NCBI GenBank assembly: GCA_041663425.1
Contig: JBAYMS010000034.1
Span: 1 to 17,120 of the forward strand
Direction of reading: 5' to 3'
Source: FEN-1322 sp041663425
Lineage (GTDB): Bacteria > Omnitrophota > Gorgyraeia > 2-01-FULL-45-10
Length of the DNA stretch: 17,120 nt
Shown: positions 12,951 through 17,120 of the stretch, piece after piece
Layout of the letters: every line of letters begins with the position of its first letter
How positions within the stretch are numbered: the stretch's first letter is position 1
Made by a program: the position numbers and the translations under genes
Notes under the pieces: model-generated
Database searches by the model: none
Told to the model about the DNA's origin: nothing
What the model saw: only the letters and a program-made list of their open reading frames with translations

Positions 12951-13962
12951 AAAAATATTTACCGCAATACTTTTAATTTCAATTTTCTATTCTCCGGCAT
13001 TTGCTGAAACGCTGCCGTATAAAGAATTTATTTTTAAACCGGGCGAACTTCTTTCGTCCCACGCTCCCGCTATAGTTGAGCTTCCTAACGGGGACTTGTT
13101 CACGGTCTGGTATGCCGCGACGCGCTCCAGTCCAAAAGCGGTTCTATGGGGATCGAGAAAGCCGATTGGCTCAGTTAAATGGAGCACTCCTTATATTGTT
13201 CATCAGGCATCTGACTCTTCTACCAAAAATCCCGTTCTTTTTCTCGACCGCAATAAAAAGTTATGGCTGATATGGGCTGAAGAAAAGAGAGTGTTCAAAC
13301 TGGTCAAGGACACTATACGGGTGAAGACGTCCATGGATTTTGGTAATACCTGGGATATGGCACGTAACCTGGGTAAGCTTACATGGTTTTTACCAAAAAA
13401 CCGCCCGATATGCCTTAAAGATGGAGCCATAGTTCTTCCTATTTATACAGACCTGTGCACATCCTCGGCCGTAGCTATTTCCAAAGACGATGGATTAACA
13501 TGGCAAGGCCCTGAGTATATGTTTTTCTTATTTGGTATACAGCCTACGATAATTCAGAGAGCCGATTCAAGCCTATTTGCGCTTATGCGCACCGGCATGT
13601 GGCCCAGACTTGCATGGCAGGCTATAAGCCGCGACGGTGGTTATCATTGGGGTGATTGGAAGCTTTCCGATGTAAAGAATCCAGGCACCGCGCTGGAAAT
13701 GTTAAAACTGAAAAATGGCCATGTTGTTCTTGTGTCTAATGATGCCAAAAAAGACCGTGCGGGGATTACTATAGCGCTTTCTTATGACGATGGCAAAACA
13801 TGGCCGGTCAGAAAGATGATCCAGTATGAGGCGGGTAGTGTGAGCACTTATCCATCAGTCCTGCAGGACAAGAACGGACTTATACATGTCGTATATTCAC
13901 ATGTCGGGCGGACAACGATCGCTCACTTTGTGACGGATGAAAAATGGATAGAAGGAAAATAG
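12943..13962 (+). CDS. Exported BNR/Asp-box (sialidase-like) beta-propeller protein
   Basis: This is a 339-residue protein. The start is GTG 12943, with GGGGGAC just upstream, overlapping the nitroreductase stop by 8 bases; it gives a clean signal peptide (KKIFTAILLISIFYSPAFA). The opening HAPAIVELPNGDLFTVWYA and repeated Asp boxes mark the predicted neuraminidase (BNR_2) fold: SMDFGNTW at 130, SKDDGLTW at 180, SRDGGYHW at 229 and SYDDGKTW at 280, spaced almost exactly 50 residues as in a six-bladed propeller. Members include sialidases and other glycan hydrolases. The Arg triad of true sialidases cannot be confirmed by eye, so the substrate is open. It may trim glycans on host or environmental polymers together with its neighbours. 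It converges on the acyl-CoA synthetase gene with 6 bases between stops. Confidence 0.85.
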   Translation: MLKKIFTAILLISIFYSPAFAETLPYKEFIFKPGELLSSHAPAIVELPNGDLFTVWYAATRSSPKAVLWGSRKPIGSVKWSTPYIVHQASDSSTKNPVLFLDRNKKLWLIWAEEKRVFKLVKDTIRVKTSMDFGNTWDMARNLGKLTWFLPKNRPICLKDGAIVLPIYTDLCTSSAVAISKDDGLTWQGPEYMFFLFGIQPTIIQRADSSLFALMRTGMWPRLAWQAISRDGGYHWGDWKLSDVKNPGTALEMLKLKNGHVVLVSNDAKKDRAGITIALSYDDGKTWPVRKMIQYEAGSVSTYPSVLQDKNGLIHVVYSHVGRTTIAHFVTDEKWIEGK

Positions 13963-13968
13963 CAGGGC

Positions 13969-15687
13969 CTACTGAAGCTTCTTAACCAGCTCACTAACAG
14001 CATCGCGTTTTATTTTTCTTGTAACGGTTTTAGGTAATTCTTCATAAGATATATCGAAATTCATTATTCTTTTATATGCAGACAGTTCTTTACTGAGCCT
14101 GGCTATCTCAGATGATATTTTTGCTTCCACATTTTCTTTCGTAGCCATCTTTCCTTGTTCGAAAAAATCAAGGTTTGGTACGATGAGCGCGTATACTTCT
14201 TCATGTCCTTCGCGCAGTCCCTGAAGCGCTATTCTCGGCAGGACGCATAATTCTTTTATGTAAGGGCTTTTTCCAATGACGCTTTCGACTTCTTCAGGGA
14301 ATACTTTCTTACCTCCGCCTAAAATTATCATATTCTTTTTTCTGCCGGATATAAAAAGGAACCCATCCTTATCTATGTAGCCTAAGTCGCCGGTATAGAA
14401 CCATCCGTCTTTTATAACCTCAGCAGTCTTTTCAGGGTTTCTGAAATATCCCTTCATGACATGCGGCCCGCGTGTCAGTATTTCACCGGTTGGGTCGCTA
14501 TCTTTTTCTTTCAGTATCCTGATCTCTACGCCTGGCAGAGGTTTGCCGACGGAGCCGAACCTATTATCCGTGAATGTATTGACCGATATTACGGGAGCTG
14601 TTTCGGTCAGTCCATACCCCTGCAGTATCCTGAAGCCTAGGGCATTCATGTCTGTCTCTACGTCTATATCGAGCGGCGCACCCCCGCTTACAAATGTGTG
14701 CAGGCGTCCGCCGAATTCCTTATGGACCGAACGGAATAGCAGTCTTCCTATCCGTATCTTAAATTTCAGCATGAATTTAGAAAACGAGAGAAGGGCGTTA
14801 AATGCATTCTGTTTTAAAGGGGATAGCTTCATAGTTTTTTTACTTATCCCTGAGCGTATGAGTTTAAGAACCAGAGGCACACAGATGATAGCTGTGGTGC
14901 CGGTCTCTTGCATAAGCGGCATCAGCATATTTGTCTTTAAGGTATCGCAATACGTAACGCATGAACCCGCGTAAAGCGGCGTGATAAGCCCTCCGGTTAT
15001 TTCGAGCATATGGTTAAGCGGTAGGATGGAGAGTAATCTTTCTTTGGGTGTGCAGCGTATTGTCTGTCCGAATTCCATGATCTGGAATAGTAGATTTTTG
15101 TAGCTTATTTCAACGCCTTTTGCAATACCTGTTGTGCCGGAAGTGTAAACTATTATTGCTGTGTCTTCGGGATATATTTGCCGCTCTCTTTCTTTCCCGC
15201 GATGCGGCCTTAACTTATTTAACTGTATGATGTCGTCGCGACGGGTTTTATCGAAAAGTATTATTTTTTTAAGGTTTGGAAGGTTCGATTTTATTTTATC
15301 TACGGCCTCCAGGTGCTTTTCGCTTACAAATATACATTTTGCCTGACTGTCATTGAGTATGAACTTTATTTCATTATCAGTGAGTTTTGCATCTATCGGA
15401 AGTATGATGCCGCCGCAGGAGATGATGCCGAAGTAGGCGGCTGCCCATTCAGGCCTGTTTTCGGAAAGTATGGCAACCCTGTCACCTTTGTTGACGCCGA
15501 GATTTATAAGTACGGAGGAGATACTGACCGCCCTGCGGCCTAACTTTATGTAGGAGATCTCTCTGAATGAACCGTCTTCGCTCTTTATCCTGAGAGCTGT
15601 TTTATTGCCGTATTTTTTATTGATAGCCTCTAAGACGTTCCCGATGGTGATATTTTTCAGGACATCTTTTACCATCGAATCTATCAT
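13969..15687 (-). CDS. Long-chain fatty acyl-CoA synthetase (AMP-forming)
   Basis: This is a 572-residue ANL-superfamily enzyme that activates a carboxylate with ATP and transfers it to coenzyme A. The core motifs are in order: the phosphate loop YTSGTTGIAKG at 181-191, the gate motif GYGLTETAPV at 357-366, YTGDLGYID at 431-439, SGRKKNMI at 447-454 and the C-terminal lysine region TVTRKIKRD at 554-562 (Lys 558 aligned to the catalytic Lys). The length and the FVSGGAPL block suit fatty-acid CoA ligases (FadD/AMP-dependent synthetase type), though the carboxylate cannot be fixed from sequence. AAGGAAA lies before the start at 15687; a second Met at residue 5 is possible. It follows the alpha/beta-hydrolase gene by 25 bases on the same strand, so the two are probably an operon, the lipase releasing what this enzyme activates. 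Confidence 0.92.
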   Translation of the reverse strand: MIDSMVKDVLKNITIGNVLEAINKKYGNKTALRIKSEDGSFREISYIKLGRRAVSISSVLINLGVNKGDRVAILSENRPEWAAAYFGIISCGGIILPIDAKLTDNEIKFILNDSQAKCIFVSEKHLEAVDKIKSNLPNLKKIILFDKTRRDDIIQLNKLRPHRGKERERQIYPEDTAIIVYTSGTTGIAKGVEISYKNLLFQIMEFGQTIRCTPKERLLSILPLNHMLEITGGLITPLYAGSCVTYCDTLKTNMLMPLMQETGTTAIICVPLVLKLIRSGISKKTMKLSPLKQNAFNALLSFSKFMLKFKIRIGRLLFRSVHKEFGGRLHTFVSGGAPLDIDVETDMNALGFRILQGYGLTETAPVISVNTFTDNRFGSVGKPLPGVEIRILKEKDSDPTGEILTRGPHVMKGYFRNPEKTAEVIKDGWFYTGDLGYIDKDGFLFISGRKKNMIILGGGKKVFPEEVESVIGKSPYIKELCVLPRIALQGLREGHEEVYALIVPNLDFFEQGKMATKENVEAKISSEIARLSKELSAYKRIMNFDISYEELPKTVTRKIKRDAVSELVKKLQ

Positions 15688-15712
15688 GCCGTTTCCTTCA
15701 CGCGTGATATTT

Positions 15713-16522
15713 TTAGATTCGTTTATTGAGCCATTTCAGCAGATCGGCAAATACTTTTTCCCGCCCGAGTTCCATGGTGAGGCTGTGGCGCATACCGGGG
15801 TATTCGTGTATCTCTTTGTTTTTGAATTTTATCCCTTCGAATATCTTCCTGCTAACTCCTGAGTTTACGAATGTATCCGCCCCGGCGAGCAAGAAGAGCG
15901 TATCTGTCCTGATCTTGTGTTTAAACAAGATACTGGATATCTGTCCCAACAGTATGCTTTGCAGCAGTTTCGGAGTAGCTAACTTATGTTCCAGCGGATC
16001 GTTATCCATTATCTTCTTACATACAGGGTCTTGGGTGCACATGTCGTTTGTGACCGGCATGGTAAATTGCTTTTTCGCATTATAGAAGCGCGCAGATATC
16101 ATCTTAAAGTATTGGACTAATGAGAATTTTAGGCTGCTTGCGAATCCGGGGGATACGCATATTATTCCTTTAAATAGAGAAGGTTTTTTTATGGCTAAAA
16201 GAAAAGCTGTCAGTCCGCCCATGCTTTCACCGGCTAAGAATATGGGAAGGCTTCTGTGTTCTCTTTTTACTATGCTGTAAAGCCGGCGGATATCTTTCAT
16301 GTAAATATTAAGAGAGTCTATGTGGCCCTTAACGCCTTCTGTTTTGCCGAAGCCTTTAAGCTCGATAGAGTAGCATGATATGCCATGTTCTACCAGGAAG
16401 TTTGCTACGAATTCCCAGTTGTTGCTGTGTCCGCCAAGTCCATGCACCATTATCATAGCAGCTCTGGGCGATGAACAACCCCACTGCCGGTATAATATGC
16501 CTCTCTTTTCGCATTTTTTCAT
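15713..16522 (-). CDS. Alpha/beta-hydrolase, monoacylglycerol-lipase/lysophospholipase-like
   Basis: This is a 269-residue serine hydrolase of the Hydrolase_4 type. The oxyanion segment is HGLGGHS at 27-33, the nucleophile elbow is GESMG with Ser 100, the acid is Asp 216 in LLAGADTFV and the base is His 246 in PGMRHSLTME, the standard order and spacing. There is no signal peptide, so it should act in the cytoplasm or at the inner face. It resembles enzymes that cleave monoglycerides or lysophospholipids. Its pairing with the acyl-CoA synthetase downstream (25 bases) suggests release and activation of fatty acids. The start 16522 has no Shine-Dalgarno sequence; an extended -10 box (TGC-TATAAT) ends 7 bases before it, so the mRNA may be leaderless. 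It is divergent from the HD-GYP-type gene. Confidence 0.88.
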   Translation of the reverse strand: MKKCEKRGILYRQWGCSSPRAAMIMVHGLGGHSNNWEFVANFLVEHGISCYSIELKGFGKTEGVKGHIDSLNIYMKDIRRLYSIVKREHRSLPIFLAGESMGGLTAFLLAIKKPSLFKGIICVSPGFASSLKFSLVQYFKMISARFYNAKKQFTMPVTNDMCTQDPVCKKIMDNDPLEHKLATPKLLQSILLGQISSILFKHKIRTDTLFLLAGADTFVNSGVSRKIFEGIKFKNKEIHEYPGMRHSLTMELGREKVFADLLKWLNKRI

Positions 16523-16529
16523 GTCCCAT

Positions 16530-16538
16530 ATTATAGCA
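16530..16538 (-). promoter_or_regulatory. Extended -10 promoter for the lipase/acyl-CoA synthetase operon
   Basis: On the minus strand TGC (16538-16536) directly precedes a perfect TATAAT (16535-16530). The extended -10 makes up for the lack of a -35. The box ends 7 bases before the ATG at 16522, so transcription would begin at or one base from the start codon. Confidence 0.6.
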
Positions 16539-16553
16539 TGAGCAGAGAATTTA

Positions 16554-16562
16554 TGATATAAT
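16554..16562 (+). promoter_or_regulatory. Extended -10 promoter for the HD-GYP-type gene
   Basis: TGA (16554-16556) precedes a perfect TATAAT (16557-16562). There is no good -35. The predicted leader of about 18 bases holds a strong Shine-Dalgarno (GGGGGGAGGA), in contrast to the divergent lipase gene, which has none. The two -10 boxes lie 21 bases apart on opposite strands. Confidence 0.55.
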
Positions 16563-16586
16563 TAAAGTCTAAGAGGGGGGAGGATT

Positions 16587-17120
16587 ATGCATCTTTTAAC
16601 GGATCTGCACACTATTTATGGCGACTTGATACTAGAAAAAGGTGTAGAGGTAACTCCCATCGTTATAAAAAAAATACGTGAAAAGGGTGAACAGCATGAA
16701 CAGGTGAGAGTGCCCTTAAAAAACACGGAGATATTTGCTGATTTCAAAAAAGTATTCGATAATAATAAGTACGGCAATATATTAAAAGCAGCTGCTGTCA
16801 GAAAACAAATATATGGCCGGGCAGGTAAGCTTGCCATCGAAAACGATATTATATTTGAATTGACTACCATGAAGCAGAACCTGCCCTATACGTATCGCCA
16901 CGTTCTTATAGTTGCAGCACTCACGATACGGCTTTCGCTGGCGTATAAGCCCGGCAAATTTGACGAAGAGACGATAACGCACTGCGGATTTACTCATGAT
17001 ATAGGAAAGACCCGCATACCCATATCTATTCTGAACAAACCCGGCAAACTTACCGAAGAAGAAAGAAAGACAATGGAAACCCATCCTATAATGGGATATC
17101 TCCTGCTTAACTACTATTTA
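16587..17120 (+). CDS. HD-GYP-type phosphohydrolase (likely cyclic-di-nucleotide phosphodiesterase), 3'-truncated
   Basis: The gene is open to the window end (178 codons seen, no stop). ATG 16587 follows GGGGGGAGGA at 4 bases. The N-terminal region (about 1-95) is helical and I recognise no named domain in it; no membrane segment is visible. The HD domain begins near 100: metal-ligand His 105 in YRHVLIVAA, HD at 137-138 in THDIGKTRIP, KPGKL at 151-155 and His 166 in METHPIMGYLLL. The HDIGK..IP..IL.KPGKL...E...M..HP pattern is that of HD-GYP proteins, which hydrolyse cyclic-di-GMP; the GYP motif itself would lie past the edge, so this cannot be confirmed. The window has no visible diguanylate cyclase or c-di-GMP receptor. 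It is divergent from the lipase/acyl-CoA synthetase operon, and a regulatory link is only a possibility. Confidence 0.88.
   Translation, partial: MHLLTDLHTIYGDLILEKGVEVTPIVIKKIREKGEQHEQVRVPLKNTEIFADFKKVFDNNKYGNILKAAAVRKQIYGRAGKLAIENDIIFELTTMKQNLPYTYRHVLIVAALTIRLSLAYKPGKFDEETITHCGFTHDIGKTRIPISILNKPGKLTEEERKTMETHPIMGYLLLNYYL

Noticed and set aside
1..17120. Mobile element, CRISPR array, tRNA or rRNA genes
   Set aside because: Scanning both strands showed no transposase or integrase motifs, no regular direct repeats with spacers and no recognisable T-loop or anticodon arrangement.

Overview
The window looks like a chromosomal stretch of an uncultivated Gram-negative bacterium. The evidence is a PEP-CTERM sorting signal, a lipoprotein-type NlpC/P60 hydrolase, a SYLF protein, many Sec signal peptides, moderate-to-low GC and frequent ATA isoleucine codons. 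The mixture resembles the Omnitrophota/PVC neighbourhood, but no marker gene here settles it, so the taxonomy is inference. I see no tRNA, rRNA, CRISPR array, insertion sequence, integrase or prophage gene. Gene density is high, and no gap between genes exceeds about 230 bases.

Layout. At the left edge is the 3' part of a 16S rRNA methyltransferase gene (rsmH) lying outside a cell-division cluster. A PEP-CTERM exported protein (848-1423) follows and ends in a clear intrinsic terminator. A plus-strand run follows: an NlpC/P60 lipoprotein, an exported esterase, the NAD(P)HX epimerase nnrE and a small exported protein (1654-4942). A glycerol facilitator (minus strand) is divergent from recN, and recN overlaps a VOC/glyoxalase-fold gene by 8 bases. 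On the minus strand lie an exported trypsin-like protease with a C-terminal LysM domain and, after it, an 82-residue orphan with its own consensus promoter. A Qnr-like pentapeptide-repeat protein and two small exported proteins of unknown function fill 9151-10634.

From 10767 to 13962 five genes run on the plus strand: a VF530-type small protein, a SYLF protein, an exported 15-residue-repeat protein, a nitroreductase with a signal peptide and a BNR/sialidase-like propeller. The last two overlap by 8 bases. The last four carry signal peptides, so this reads as an envelope or periplasm operon. Converging on it is a minus-strand pair, an alpha/beta lipase followed by a long-chain acyl-CoA synthetase, plausibly used for fatty-acid release and activation. 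The lipase gene is divergent from an HD-GYP-type gene that runs off the right edge, and both starts in that gap have extended -10 promoters.

The most useful observations beyond gene calls are these. Several genes without a Shine-Dalgarno sequence (minus-strand starts at 8142, 9032 and 16522; plus-strand starts at 5822 and 9855) have a -10-like box placed so that transcription would begin at or within a few bases of the ATG, which suggests leaderless mRNAs. Genes with longer leaders carry good Shine-Dalgarno sequences. A 9-bp inverted repeat overlaps the promoter upstream of 10634 and looks like an operator. Inverted repeats stand directly before the ribosome binding sites of three successive operon genes. 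Several enzymes deviate from their family norms: a VOC protein lacking one metal ligand, a RecN with altered signature and Walker-B surroundings, a protease with LysM where PDZ is usual, and an exported nitroreductase. I did not find a clearly new multi-gene defence or mobile system.
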